From assembly GCA_020633315.1 (NCBI GenBank), contig JACKDV010000002.1, forward strand, positions 372,001 to 436,000: DNA of 64,000 bases. Direction: 5' to 3'. Position 1 is the first letter of the stretch, and each line of letters opens with the position of its first letter. The translations under genes and the position numbers were made by a program. The notes under the pieces were generated by a model. The model saw nothing but the letters and a program-made list of their open reading frames with translations, did no database searches and was not told the DNA's origin. This document shows, one piece after another, positions 34,670-43,058 of this stretch. The DNA is from Myxococcales bacterium (GTDB lineage: Bacteria; Myxococcota_A; Polyangia; Nannocystales; Nannocystaceae).

Positions 34670-35686
34670 GTGACCACCGTGCCGCTCCCTCGCGTCGACT
34701 CGGCTCCCTCGGTCCCCGTGGTCGAGCCCATCCAGGAGCCGCAGGAGCGCGAGGTCAGGATCCAGCAGGTGCTGAGCGCGACGGTGGAGGCCTCGCGGGC
34801 GCTCGGCGACGGTGTGCCCGCCGACTACATCCCCGAGCTCGCCCAGGCCGACTGCGAGCTCACCTCCGCCGCCATCACCCGTCGAGACGGCACCACGATC
34901 ACCGCGGGTGACGTGGCGCGCCACCGCTTCACCCTGCAGAGCTCGGCCAAGCTGGTGCTGCTCATCGGCCTGCTCGAGGAGCGGGGACCCGACGCGGTGT
35001 TCGAGGTGGTGGGGCGCGAGCCGACCCTCAGCGGCTTCGCCTCGGCGGCCAACCTCGATCGACAGCGACCGGCCAACCCGCTGATCAACGCGGGAGCGAT
35101 CGCGCTGTGCGGCCAGCTCCCGGGGCCGCTGGAGAAGCGCCTGGCCTGGCTCGAGCGCTGGGTGGAGCGCTGCTACGGCACGCCCCTGGTGGTCAACCAG
35201 CGGGTGCTCGCCTCGGAGCGCCGCACCGGCGACCGCAACCGCGCCATCGCCTACTTGCTGCGCGAGACCGGGGTGTTCGCCGACCCGGTGGACGAGGTGC
35301 TCGAGACCTACTTCGCGCTGTGCTCTTTCGAGGGCACGGTGGTCGAGGCCTCGCACCTGCCCGCGCTGCTGGCCTTCGGCGGGGTGAGCGGCCAGGGCCA
35401 GCGCGTGCTGTCGCGGACCACGGTGGGCGCCACCGTCTCGCTGATGGCCACCTGCGGCATGTACGACGAGTCGGGCGCCTACCTTCTCGAGGCCGGCCTG
35501 CCCGCGAAGTCGGGGGTGTCGGGGGTGATCGTCGCGGTGGCTCCGGGCCGGGCCGGCATCGCGGTCTCGAGCCCTCGGCTCAACCACAACGGCGGCAGCG
35601 TGCGCGGGCACTTCATCCTGCGTCGGCTCTCCTCGGAGCTGGGTTGGCACTTCGCCCACGCGGGCGAGCCCACCCACGGAGCGTGA
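34670..35686 (+). CDS. glsA: Glutaminase
   Basis: 338 residues from GTG 34670. The serine-dependent glutaminase motifs are present: YIPELA, FTLQSSAK with the catalytic Ser-x-x-Lys (S91/K94), PANPLINAGAI, DRNRAIAYLL and GLPAKSGVSGVI. It converts glutamine to glutamate and ammonia. There is about a 35-residue extra N-terminus ahead of the usual start. It is divergent from the MoxR operon and convergent with the truncated haemoglobin gene. Confidence 0.93.
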   Translation: MTTVPLPRVDSAPSVPVVEPIQEPQEREVRIQQVLSATVEASRALGDGVPADYIPELAQADCELTSAAITRRDGTTITAGDVARHRFTLQSSAKLVLLIGLLEERGPDAVFEVVGREPTLSGFASAANLDRQRPANPLINAGAIALCGQLPGPLEKRLAWLERWVERCYGTPLVVNQRVLASERRTGDRNRAIAYLLRETGVFADPVDEVLETYFALCSFEGTVVEASHLPALLAFGGVSGQGQRVLSRTTVGATVSLMATCGMYDESGAYLLEAGLPAKSGVSGVIVAVAPGRAGIAVSSPRLNHNGGSVRGHFILRRLSSELGWHFAHAGEPTHGA

Positions 35687-35714
35687 GCGTCCCTCCCTGA
35701 CCCACGAGGCCGCG

Positions 35715-36080
35715 CTACAGACCCAGCACGTCGTCGTGGGTGGTGGCCACGATGCCGATCGCCTCCTCGATGAGGGGCTCGGCCACGCCGAGGTCGGCGA
35801 GGGTGCTCCGCAGGTGGCTCGCGACGGCGATGAAGTGCGCCTCGCCCAGCCCGTTGTCCACCAGCCGCGCGTGGGCCGTCCGCAGGTCGCGGCCGCTGTA
35901 CTCGTGCGGCCCCCCGAACGCCATGGTGACGAAGGCGATCATCTTGTTGGCCTGCCGGTCGATGTCCACGTCGTCGAAGAATGGCGAGAGGGTCTCGTCC
36001 GCCATCACGCGATCGTAGAACTCGATCACGGTCTTGGTGATCGCGGCTTCTCCCCCGAGGCGTTCGAATAGGCTGCTCAC
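35715..36080 (-). CDS. glbN: Truncated haemoglobin (group I)
   Basis: 121 residues from GTG 36080. MSSLFERLGGE and FYDRVM with the B10 Tyr (Y22) open the fold; the proximal F8 His is H70 in TAHARLVDNG; the C-terminus is GH-helix-like. The short length and Tyr at B10 fit group I. It binds O2 or NO in the cytoplasm. It is a single-gene unit between glsA (convergent) and an O-methyltransferase gene (same strand). Confidence 0.88.
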   Translation of the reverse strand: MSSLFERLGGEAAITKTVIEFYDRVMADETLSPFFDDVDIDRQANKMIAFVTMAFGGPHEYSGRDLRTAHARLVDNGLGEAHFIAVASHLRSTLADLGVAEPLIEEAIGIVATTHDDVLGL

Positions 36081-36137
36081 GCCGCGAATCCTAGCCCGGT
36101 CCTCGCGGTGTGTCAGCCGCTGCCCGAGCGCCGGGAC

Positions 36138-36782
36138 TCAGCGCTTTCGGGCCAGCATCACGCCGTCGCGCACCGAGAGCAGCACCTGGTCCACCCGCTC
36201 GTCGGCGGCCACGTGGGCGTTGAAGCGGACGATCCCGTGATCGTTGCCGTCGCGGGGGTCGAGCACGCGGCCGCTCCACAGGGTGTTGTCGGCCACCACC
36301 AGCCCCCCCGCCGGCAGCAGGGGCAGCACGGCCTCGTAGTAGTCGAGGTAGGTCGGCTTGTCCGCGTCGAGGAACACCAGGTCGAAGCTCGCCCCCTCGG
36401 CGGCGAGGGCTGCGATGGTCTCGATCGCCGGACCCAGGCGCAGCTCGATCTTGTGCCCGTGCGGGCTGCGATCGAAGAAGCGCCGCGCCACCGTGGTCGC
36501 CACCGGGTCGATGTCGCAGGTGACCAGCCGCCCCTCGTCGGGCAGGCCGCTGGCCATCGACAGCGCCGAGTAGCCGCTGAAGGTCCCCACCTCGAGGATC
36601 CGTCGGGCCCCGCTGAGCTGCACCAGCATGCGCAGCAGCGCGCCCTCGACTCGCCCCACCTGCATCTGCGGATCGCTCAGGCGGGCGTGGGTCTCGTCCC
36701 GCAGCTCGGTCAGCAGCTCGGGCTCGGGGGCGCTGTGGCGCTCGACGTACTCGGCGAGGGCCTCGGAGATGAGCGGCACCAT
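36138..36782 (-). CDS. O-methyltransferase (caffeoyl-CoA-type)
   Basis: 214 residues. Motif I is ILEVGTFSGYSALSMA; LVTCDIDPVA gives the acidic residue after strand 2; FDLVFLDADKPTYLDYY and LLPAGGLVVADNTLWSGRV are the metal-dependent O-methyltransferase signatures (the Asp-Asp and the D-N metal site). It transfers a methyl from SAM to a catechol-like or other hydroxyl. The stop is 57 bases upstream of the haemoglobin start. Substrate unknown. Confidence 0.92.
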   Translation of the reverse strand: MVPLISEALAEYVERHSAPEPELLTELRDETHARLSDPQMQVGRVEGALLRMLVQLSGARRILEVGTFSGYSALSMASGLPDEGRLVTCDIDPVATTVARRFFDRSPHGHKIELRLGPAIETIAALAAEGASFDLVFLDADKPTYLDYYEAVLPLLPAGGLVVADNTLWSGRVLDPRDGNDHGIVRFNAHVAADERVDQVLLSVRDGVMLARKR

Positions 36783-36949
36783 GGGGGCAGGGTAGCGCGG
36801 GTCGGGCGCAGGCCACCACGCCCGTGTCCCCGGCTCCGGCGCGGATCCGCTCGACTGTCGGGAGATGTGAGCCTGCTCGGCCTCGCCCCCGTCGTTTTCG
36901 GTGATCGGTCGTGGTACGTCGCCACACTCACCCGCCCGAGCTCGCAGCG

Positions 36950-37153
36950 ATGACCATCATCGAGACCTGTTCCGCCGTGTCGTCCCGCCCCTTCGCCTCG
37001 CTCGACGTGACGAGCGAGGCCTGCGTGAGCGATCCGCTGCACGCGGTGATGGGGAGCTGGCTGGGCCTGGTGGTGCAGCCGGCGTCGGGCCCCGGCGGGC
37101 CCGCCCCGCAGCTCCCCGCCGTGGTGCGCTGCGAGGACCTGCGCTGGGGCTGA
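36950..37153 (+). CDS. Small hypothetical protein
   Basis: 67 residues (MTIIETCSAVSSRPF at the start). Third-position bases are almost all G or C, so it is probably coding. No membrane helix, signal or known motif. It lies alone in a gap between the O-methyltransferase start and the DUF302 stop. An in-frame start at 36911 is possible but adds only poor sequence. Confidence 0.5.
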   Translation: MTIIETCSAVSSRPFASLDVTSEACVSDPLHAVMGSWLGLVVQPASGPGGPAPQLPAVVRCEDLRWG

Positions 37154-37173
37154 GGCCCGGCCGAGGCGCTCGC

Positions 37174-37213
37174 CGAGCCGCCGTGCCTCGATGAGAGGAG
37201 CGTCGGCGGCTCG
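37174..37213. terminator. Branched stem-loop between convergent genes
   Basis: A 10-bp perfect outer stem (CGAGCCGCCG / CGGCGGCTCG) closes a 20-base loop that has an inner CCTC/GAGG pairing. It lies between the end of the small plus-strand gene and the stop of the DUF302 gene on the other strand. No T-run. Confidence 0.55.
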
Positions 37214-37224
37214 ATCGACCCGCG

Positions 37225-37614
37225 TCAGAGCGCGGCGAGGGCCCGTCGCAGGCGCGCCTCGGCCTCGTCGGCGATGGGCTGCAGGGTGTCGCCCTCCATC
37301 ACGCCGAACATGGCCTGGGGATCGATCATCGACACCTGGGTGCCGCCGTCGACCTCGCGCAGGATCACGTTGCAGGGCAGCAGCAGCCCGATCTCGGGGT
37401 CGAGCCCCACCGCTTGGTTGGCGAGCACCGGGTTGCAGGCCCCGAGGATCACGTAGGGCCGGTGCTCGGCGCCGAGCTTGGCCCGGAGGGTGGCGGCCAG
37501 ATCGATCTCGGTGAGCACGCCGAAGCCCTCGGCCTTGAGCGCCTCGGTCACGCGGGGGCGCGCCTGCTCGAGGGTGGTGTCCGCGAGGATCTTGCCGAAT
37601 CCGTACTGGCTCAT
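37225..37614 (-). CDS. DUF302-domain protein
   Basis: 129 residues. The pattern MSQYGFGKILA...RVTEALKAEGFGVLTEIDL and YVILGACNPVLANQAVGLDP is the DUF302 signature; the conserved GACNP sits near the middle. Small proteins of this kind occur near metal or redox genes, with no proven biochemical role. Start ATG 37614. It is transcribed towards the end of the window's small gene and separated from the hybrid kinase stop by 65 bases. Confidence 0.88.
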   Translation of the reverse strand: MSQYGFGKILADTTLEQARPRVTEALKAEGFGVLTEIDLAATLRAKLGAEHRPYVILGACNPVLANQAVGLDPEIGLLLPCNVILREVDGGTQVSMIDPQAMFGVMEGDTLQPIADEAEARLRRALAAL

Positions 37615-37679
37615 GGCGGCAAGGCTGCCACGGCGGGGACGGGCCCGAAACCGCAAGGGCTGCGCTCGTCCGTCGTGGC

Positions 37680-39956
37680 CTACGAGGGCCCGGTGCTTGG
37701 GCGTGCGGCCCCGGCGGCCCCGGCGGCCCCGCGCTCCCGCCCCGCCAGCGTGGCCCCGGGGGCGAAGGTCTCCAGCACCCGCACCACGTCGCGCCGTCGC
37801 ACCGGCTTGCTGATGTAGTCGTCCATGCCGGCGGCGAGGCAGCGCTCACGATCGGTGGCGAGGACGTGGGCGGTCATCGCCACCACGGGCACGCGAGCGC
37901 CGGCCGGCTCCCGGCGCCGCAGCTCCACCGTGGCCTCGAGCCCGTCCATCACCGGCATCTGGAGATCCATGAACACCAGGTCGTAGGCCGCGACCTCCCA
38001 CAGCTCGATCGCCTCGCGCCCGTCGCCCGCCACGTCGACGCGGCAGCCCAGGCCGGTGAGCATGCGCTGGGCCACCTTCTGGTTGACGGCGTTGTCCTCC
38101 ACCACGAGCACGCGCAGCCCGCTGACCACGGGGGGCTGGCTGGACGCGTGGCCGCCGGTGCGCTGGATGAGGCGGGGCGAGGGGGCGTCGCGGCGGCGCC
38201 AGGCCTCGCCGAGCACCTCGAGCAGGCGGCGGTGGTGGACGGGCTTGACCAAGTACGCGCGGATGCCCGCCTCCTCCATGAGCTGGGCCGAGCTGCGGTG
38301 GGTGACCGAGCTGAGCATCACCGTCACCGGCAGCCGCAGCTCGGGGTCGTCGCGCACGGTCCGGGCGAGCTCGAGCCCGTCCATGCCCGGCATGTGGAAG
38401 TCGAGCAGGAGCAGATCGAAGGGCTCGCTCGCTGCCTGCGCGCGGCGGAGCTGGGCGAGCGCCGCCTCGGCCGAGGCGCACTCGAGCACGCGCAGGTGCT
38501 CGTGCTCGAGCTGCTCGCGGAGCACCCAGCGGTTGACGGGGTGATCGTCGACGACCAGGGCCCGCAGGCTCACCAGCGAGGGGCGGATGAACGACTCCGA
38601 GGGCGGGTCGTCGCTGAGCTCCAGGGGCAGGTACACGGTGAAGGTCGAGCCCTTGCCGGGGGTGCTGTGCAGATCGAGCTGGCCGCGCATCAGGCCCACC
38701 AGCTCGCGCACGATGGCCAGGCCCAGCCCGGTGCCCGCGTGGGCCTTGGCCGTGCTCATGTCGACCTGGTGGAAGTGCTCGAAGATCTCGCCGTGCTGCT
38801 CGACTGGGATCCCCACGCCGGTGTCCTCCACCGCGAAGCGGAACCGGGGCGAGCCCCCGGGGCGCAGCGGCCGATCGACGGTGACGAGCACGTGACCGGA
38901 CTCGGTGAACTTGATCGCGTTGCCCACCAGGTTGATGAGGATCTGGCGGATCCGGCCGTGGTCGCCCTCCACCAGGGTGGGGGTGCTCGGCACGTAGCGG
39001 GCGATGAGCTCCAGATCCTTGCGGGCGGCCTGCACCGACACCTGGTCGAGCACCTCCTCCACCAGGGTACGCAGGTCGAAGTCCACCTCCTCGAGCACCA
39101 TCTGGCCCGCCTCGATCTTGGAGAAGTCGAGCACGTCGTTGATGAGGTCGAGCAGGGCCACGCCGGAGGCGTGGGCGGTCTCGGCGTAGTCTCGCTGCTC
39201 GCGCTTGAGCTCGGTGTCGAGGAGGATCCCCAGCATGCCCAGCACCCCGTTCATCGGGGTGCGGATCTCGTGGCTCATGTTGGCGAGGAAGCGGCTCTTG
39301 GCCTCGGCGGCCTCCTGGGCGCGGTCGCGGGCCTCGGCGAGCGCGGCGAGGGCCTGGCCGCGCAGGCTCTCGAACACGAAGGCCAGGCCGGTGAGGATCA
39401 GGCAGGCGAGCACCATGGAGATCACCCGATCGTTGCTCGCGAGCGCGGCGGGCTCGCCCACGCGCCACAGCACCACGCAGCCGGCGAGGCTGCTGGCGCT
39501 CCACACCCAGCCGGCGCGCCAGCCCATGGAGAGGATGGCGATCACCGGCACGATGGGCAGGGCGAAGGCCGAGGGCGACTCGATGCCGCCCGTGTCGAGG
39601 CAGCGGATCATGGTCACCGCGGTCACCAGGGCGGCCAGGCCGTGCCCGGCGAGCACCAGCGAGATGCCGGCCCGGATCGACAGCGCCACCGCGAGCACCA
39701 GGGACCACGCGATCGCGACCTCGGTGAGCTCGTCGAGCTGGCCCTCCCCCAGGTGGATGGCCATGCGCCCGAGCCCGAGCGACAGCAGCAGCAGGATCGC
39801 GCCCACGATGAAGCGCAGGCGCTGGAGATCGTCCCCGGCCGCCTCCCGGCGCGGTCGGGAGATGAAGCGATCGATGAGGCCGATGACTCCCGACGAGGTC
39901 GGAGTGGTGTCTCGGCGGCTCGGCTCGCTCACGGCTTGGTGTCCCGAGTCGAGCAT
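37680..39956 (-). CDS. Hybrid sensor histidine kinase with two receiver domains
   Basis: 758 residues. Several N-terminal membrane helices (~45-200), then HisKA with H229 in MSHEIRTPMNG, an intact HATPase (NAIKFT, DTGVGIP, GTGLGLAI), then receiver 1 with D519 (LLLLDFHMPGMDG) and receiver 2 with D664 (FMDLQMPVMDG). No HPt or output domain. It is the last gene of an operon: 19 bases after the aminotransferase gene, with two more kinase genes ahead. It probably phosphorylates its own receivers; a separate HPt protein would be needed for output. Confidence 0.95.
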   Translation of the reverse strand: MLDSGHQAVSEPSRRDTTPTSSGVIGLIDRFISRPRREAAGDDLQRLRFIVGAILLLLSLGLGRMAIHLGEGQLDELTEVAIAWSLVLAVALSIRAGISLVLAGHGLAALVTAVTMIRCLDTGGIESPSAFALPIVPVIAILSMGWRAGWVWSASSLAGCVVLWRVGEPAALASNDRVISMVLACLILTGLAFVFESLRGQALAALAEARDRAQEAAEAKSRFLANMSHEIRTPMNGVLGMLGILLDTELKREQRDYAETAHASGVALLDLINDVLDFSKIEAGQMVLEEVDFDLRTLVEEVLDQVSVQAARKDLELIARYVPSTPTLVEGDHGRIRQILINLVGNAIKFTESGHVLVTVDRPLRPGGSPRFRFAVEDTGVGIPVEQHGEIFEHFHQVDMSTAKAHAGTGLGLAIVRELVGLMRGQLDLHSTPGKGSTFTVYLPLELSDDPPSESFIRPSLVSLRALVVDDHPVNRWVLREQLEHEHLRVLECASAEAALAQLRRAQAASEPFDLLLLDFHMPGMDGLELARTVRDDPELRLPVTVMLSSVTHRSSAQLMEEAGIRAYLVKPVHHRRLLEVLGEAWRRRDAPSPRLIQRTGGHASSQPPVVSGLRVLVVEDNAVNQKVAQRMLTGLGCRVDVAGDGREAIELWEVAAYDLVFMDLQMPVMDGLEATVELRRREPAGARVPVVAMTAHVLATDRERCLAAGMDDYISKPVRRRDVVRVLETFAPGATLAGRERGAAGAAGAARPSTGPS

Positions 39957-39975
39957 ATCGCAGGGTCTGCGGAGC

Positions 39976-41148
39976 CTAGGTGACGGTGCGCACGGTCTCG
40001 AGCAGGCGGGCGACGCCCCTGGCGAAGGTGGGCTCGGGGGTGAGCAGCGACAGCGCCACGCGGGGCGGCGCGGGGAGGTCGAACAGGAAGCCGGGCTGGA
40101 TCAGCACGCCGGCCTCCAGCAGGCGCTCGGCCCAGGCCAGGTCGTCGAGGCCCGGCAGCGCGGGCAGGCGCAGCAGCGCCGTCCAGCCCCCGGTGGCGGG
40201 CAGCAGGTCGACCGGCGTGCCCCGCCGAGCTCGTCGCAGCTGCTCGAGGTTGGCGCACAGGCGGGCGCGGATCCGCGGCTGCATGGTCTCGGCCGCGTGC
40301 AGCAGCGCGGGCAGGGCTCGCTGCACCGGGGTGGCCACGCTCAGGAACGCGTCGGCGAGCAGCTCGGCCCGCCGTCGCAGCTCGGCCAGCTCCGGCGCGG
40401 CGCCGTGCATCACCACCCACGAGAGCTTGAGCTGGGGCAGGGCAGCCACCTTGCTCAGCCCCGAGAGCACCAGGCACGGTCCGCCGTCGTCGAGCACGGG
40501 CACCCGCGCGGGCCGGTCGCCCAGCGGGTAGTCGGCGAAGACCTCGTCGACCAGCAGCGGCAGCCCGTGCGCGGCCGCGGTCGCGCGCAGCCGGTTCCAC
40601 TCGTCGGGGTCGGGCACGTGCCCGGTGGGGTTGCCGGGGGCGACCACCACCAGCGCGCGGGCGCGGGGCTCGGCCGCGAGGGTGGCCTGCAGGGCCGTCG
40701 CGTCGAGGTACCACGCTCCGTCGAAGCGCAGCGCGTAGGGCACCCGCCGCAGGCCGGTCGCGTCGCCGAGCATGTCGAGCAGCGGGTAGCCGGGGCGGGG
40801 CACCAGCAGCGCATCGCCGGGATCGCCGAGCAGGGTCAGCAGCATGGCGTAGGCCTCGGAGGTGCTGGTGCACAGCCACACCCGATCGGGATCCACCGCG
40901 CGGCCCCGACGGGCGTAGTGCTCGGCCACGGCCTCGCGCGCCGAGGCCAGCCCCATGGGCTCGGGGGCATAGCGGGCGCCGCCGGGATCGCCGAGCGCGG
41001 CGAGCAGCTCGGCGGGGTGGAGCAGCTCGAGCTCGGTGGGGTTGCTGCCGCTCAGGTCGAGCAGCTCGCCGCGAGCGTGGGCTCGCTCCACCGCGCGGGC
41101 CCACGCGCTGGGCTCGGTCGGCCAGGCGCTGCGGCGGCTCAGCCTCAT
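39976..41148 (-). CDS. PLP-dependent aminotransferase (class I/II)
   Basis: 390 residues. The cofactor Lys is in SGLSKVAALPQLKLSW; the N-terminal LLDLSGSNPTELEL and YAPEPMGLASAREAVAEHYA pattern, VVVAPGNPTGHVPD and the Tyr-Pro-Gly-Pro region place it in fold-type I aminotransferases. Its substrate is unclear. The unusual feature is its place inside a histidine kinase operon: its ATG overlaps the stop of the upstream kinase (ATGA), and 19 bases follow to the next kinase. Only a signalling link could explain that coupling, or operon decay; both are inference. Confidence 0.9.
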   Translation of the reverse strand: MRLSRRSAWPTEPSAWARAVERAHARGELLDLSGSNPTELELLHPAELLAALGDPGGARYAPEPMGLASAREAVAEHYARRGRAVDPDRVWLCTSTSEAYAMLLTLLGDPGDALLVPRPGYPLLDMLGDATGLRRVPYALRFDGAWYLDATALQATLAAEPRARALVVVAPGNPTGHVPDPDEWNRLRATAAAHGLPLLVDEVFADYPLGDRPARVPVLDDGGPCLVLSGLSKVAALPQLKLSWVVMHGAAPELAELRRRAELLADAFLSVATPVQRALPALLHAAETMQPRIRARLCANLEQLRRARRGTPVDLLPATGGWTALLRLPALPGLDDLAWAERLLEAGVLIQPGFLFDLPAPPRVALSLLTPEPTFARGVARLLETVRTVT

Positions 41149-43058
41149 CGCGCGGGCCCGGGCTCCTTGCCCTCCAGGGCCCGCAGCCGCAGGTACGACG
41201 AGCGGCGCTGCGGCGCGGGCATCGACGCGGTGAACACCATGCCCTCGCGCAGATCCTCGATGCTCAGGCTGCCCCCGCCCAGCTCGAGGATCGCGCCCGC
41301 GATCGGCAGGCCCAGGCCCAGGCCGCGGTGGCCGGGGATCCGGTAGAAGCCACGGCGGGCCCGGGCGAGCTGCTCGGTGGAGGCGGGGCGCACCGGGGTC
41401 TCCACCTTCACGAAGATCCGTCGGCCGTCGGCCACCCGTCCCTCGCGGGCCGAGACGCGGATGGTGCCCTTGCCCAGGCGCTCGCCCGCGAACAGCAGGA
41501 TGTTGGTGAGCGCCTGCACCGTGCGGAAGGGATCGACGAAGGCGGGACGCAGCCCCGGGGCGATCTCGGTGGTGTACTCGATCTCGGAGCGCTGCCGCGC
41601 CCGGGCGCTCTGGATGGCGCGGCTGATGAGGTTGGCGGGCGGCGTGGGCTCGGGGTGTAGATCGACGCGGCGGGCCTCGAGCTTGGCGGTGTCGAGGATG
41701 TCGTCGATCTGCTGGAGCAGCTCGCGGCCGGTGTCGTGGATCGTCTGCACCAGGTCGCGCTGATCGGCGTCGAGCTCCCCGTCGATCCCGCGCAGCAGCA
41801 GCTCCGAGAAGCCGAGGATCGAGTTGAGGGGCGAGCGCAGGTCGTGGCTCATGTTGGCGAGGAACTGGCTCTTGATCCGATCGCCCTCCTTGGCCTTCTC
41901 GATGGCGACGTACTTGGCGATGGTCGCCTTGCGGATCCGGGCGATGAGGCGATCGACGGCGGCCACGAGGTGGTAGACCTCGGCGGTCGACAGCGAGCCG
42001 GGCGAGAGCGCCTCGGGGGGCTCGCCGGCCACCACCGCGGCCACCTGCTCGCTGGCCGCCAGCACGTCGCGACGCAGGTCGTTGGCGATCACGGCGAAGG
42101 CCACCCCGCAGGCGATGAGGGCGAGTCCTCCCCCGATGTAGAGCAGATCGATGAGCGCCCGCGGGGGCACCGAGGTGGGGTGCGCGATGGCGATCCACAG
42201 GTAGCCGGCGCTCAGGGGCGCGACCACGGCCCCGGCGCTGGCGAGGACGGTGACCACCATCAGCGGCGTGCGCAGGCCGGTGCGGCGCTCGAAGCCGGCG
42301 GGGGCGGGGCGCGGGGCGCTGAGGACCTCGGGGCGCAGCATCGCGCGGCTCCAGCCGTGGAGCATCACCGCCGCGGGCCCGAGGATGGCCAGCCACAGCA
42401 GGGCCATGGCGATCTGCACGTGGCGCGGCCAGCCGGCGTGGGCTCCCAGCAACACCGCATCGATCACGTAGGCCACCGCGGTCCAGCTCGCGAAGCCGAT
42501 CGCGAGCGAGCGCGGCGCGTCGATCAACCGCTGGAACGCGGCCTCCACCTCGTCGGGCGAGGGCTCGAGGGCTCGCGCCCGCCGGTCGCGGAGCCACAGC
42601 AGCGGAGCCAGGGGCAGGGCGGGGAAGCCCAGCAGCAGCCACGGTCGCGGGTCTCGCTGGCGAGGCGTGCGGCGGCGTCGAGCCCAGCGCACCCGCGGCA
42701 GATCGCGAAAGAGGTTGCCGAGCACCAGCGCCAGCGCGAGCACCTGCGGAGCCACCAGCCCCAGCCAAGGGAGCTGCTCGAGGGTCCGCCACGGCGTGCC
42801 GGCCCACGACGACCACGCCCACGCGTGGGCCAGGCCCACCCACCAAAGCGTGGCCACCATGCCCGCCACGCGCAGCTCGACCGACAGGCGCAGCACGGGG
42901 CGGGGCTCGTCGGCGGGGGCCGAGGGAGTCTCCACCGCGGGCACGGTGGTGGGGGGCGGCTCGGTGGGCGTGCGGCTGGGCGAGCGGGCGCGCGGCGAGG
43001 CGCGGAGGCTCGCGGGGCGGTCCCCCGCGGGGGGCGAGGGAGGGGCACGCTCGCTCAT
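41145..43058 (-). CDS. Sensor histidine kinase with degenerate ATP-binding domain
   Basis: 637 residues. A long Pro/Ser N-tail (~50 residues), about six membrane helices, a cytoplasmic linker (HAMP-like, ~325-390) and HisKA with H405 in MSHDLRSPLNS. The ATPase part is degenerate: the N-box (residues ~515-526) reads ALTNILLFAGERLG where the Asn is replaced, and the G1 box reads ETPVRPAS instead of DxGxG, though the G2 loop GLGLGLPI at 579-586 is kept. So it may be a phospho-acceptor or pseudokinase rather than an active kinase. It overlaps both neighbours by four bases. Confidence 0.85.
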   Translation of the reverse strand: MSERAPPSPPAGDRPASLRASPRARSPSRTPTEPPPTTVPAVETPSAPADEPRPVLRLSVELRVAGMVATLWWVGLAHAWAWSSWAGTPWRTLEQLPWLGLVAPQVLALALVLGNLFRDLPRVRWARRRRTPRQRDPRPWLLLGFPALPLAPLLWLRDRRARALEPSPDEVEAAFQRLIDAPRSLAIGFASWTAVAYVIDAVLLGAHAGWPRHVQIAMALLWLAILGPAAVMLHGWSRAMLRPEVLSAPRPAPAGFERRTGLRTPLMVVTVLASAGAVVAPLSAGYLWIAIAHPTSVPPRALIDLLYIGGGLALIACGVAFAVIANDLRRDVLAASEQVAAVVAGEPPEALSPGSLSTAEVYHLVAAVDRLIARIRKATIAKYVAIEKAKEGDRIKSQFLANMSHDLRSPLNSILGFSELLLRGIDGELDADQRDLVQTIHDTGRELLQQIDDILDTAKLEARRVDLHPEPTPPANLISRAIQSARARQRSEIEYTTEIAPGLRPAFVDPFRTVQALTNILLFAGERLGKGTIRVSAREGRVADGRRIFVKVETPVRPASTEQLARARRGFYRIPGHRGLGLGLPIAGAILELGGGSLSIEDLREGMVFTASMPAPQRRSSYLRLRALEGKEPGPAR

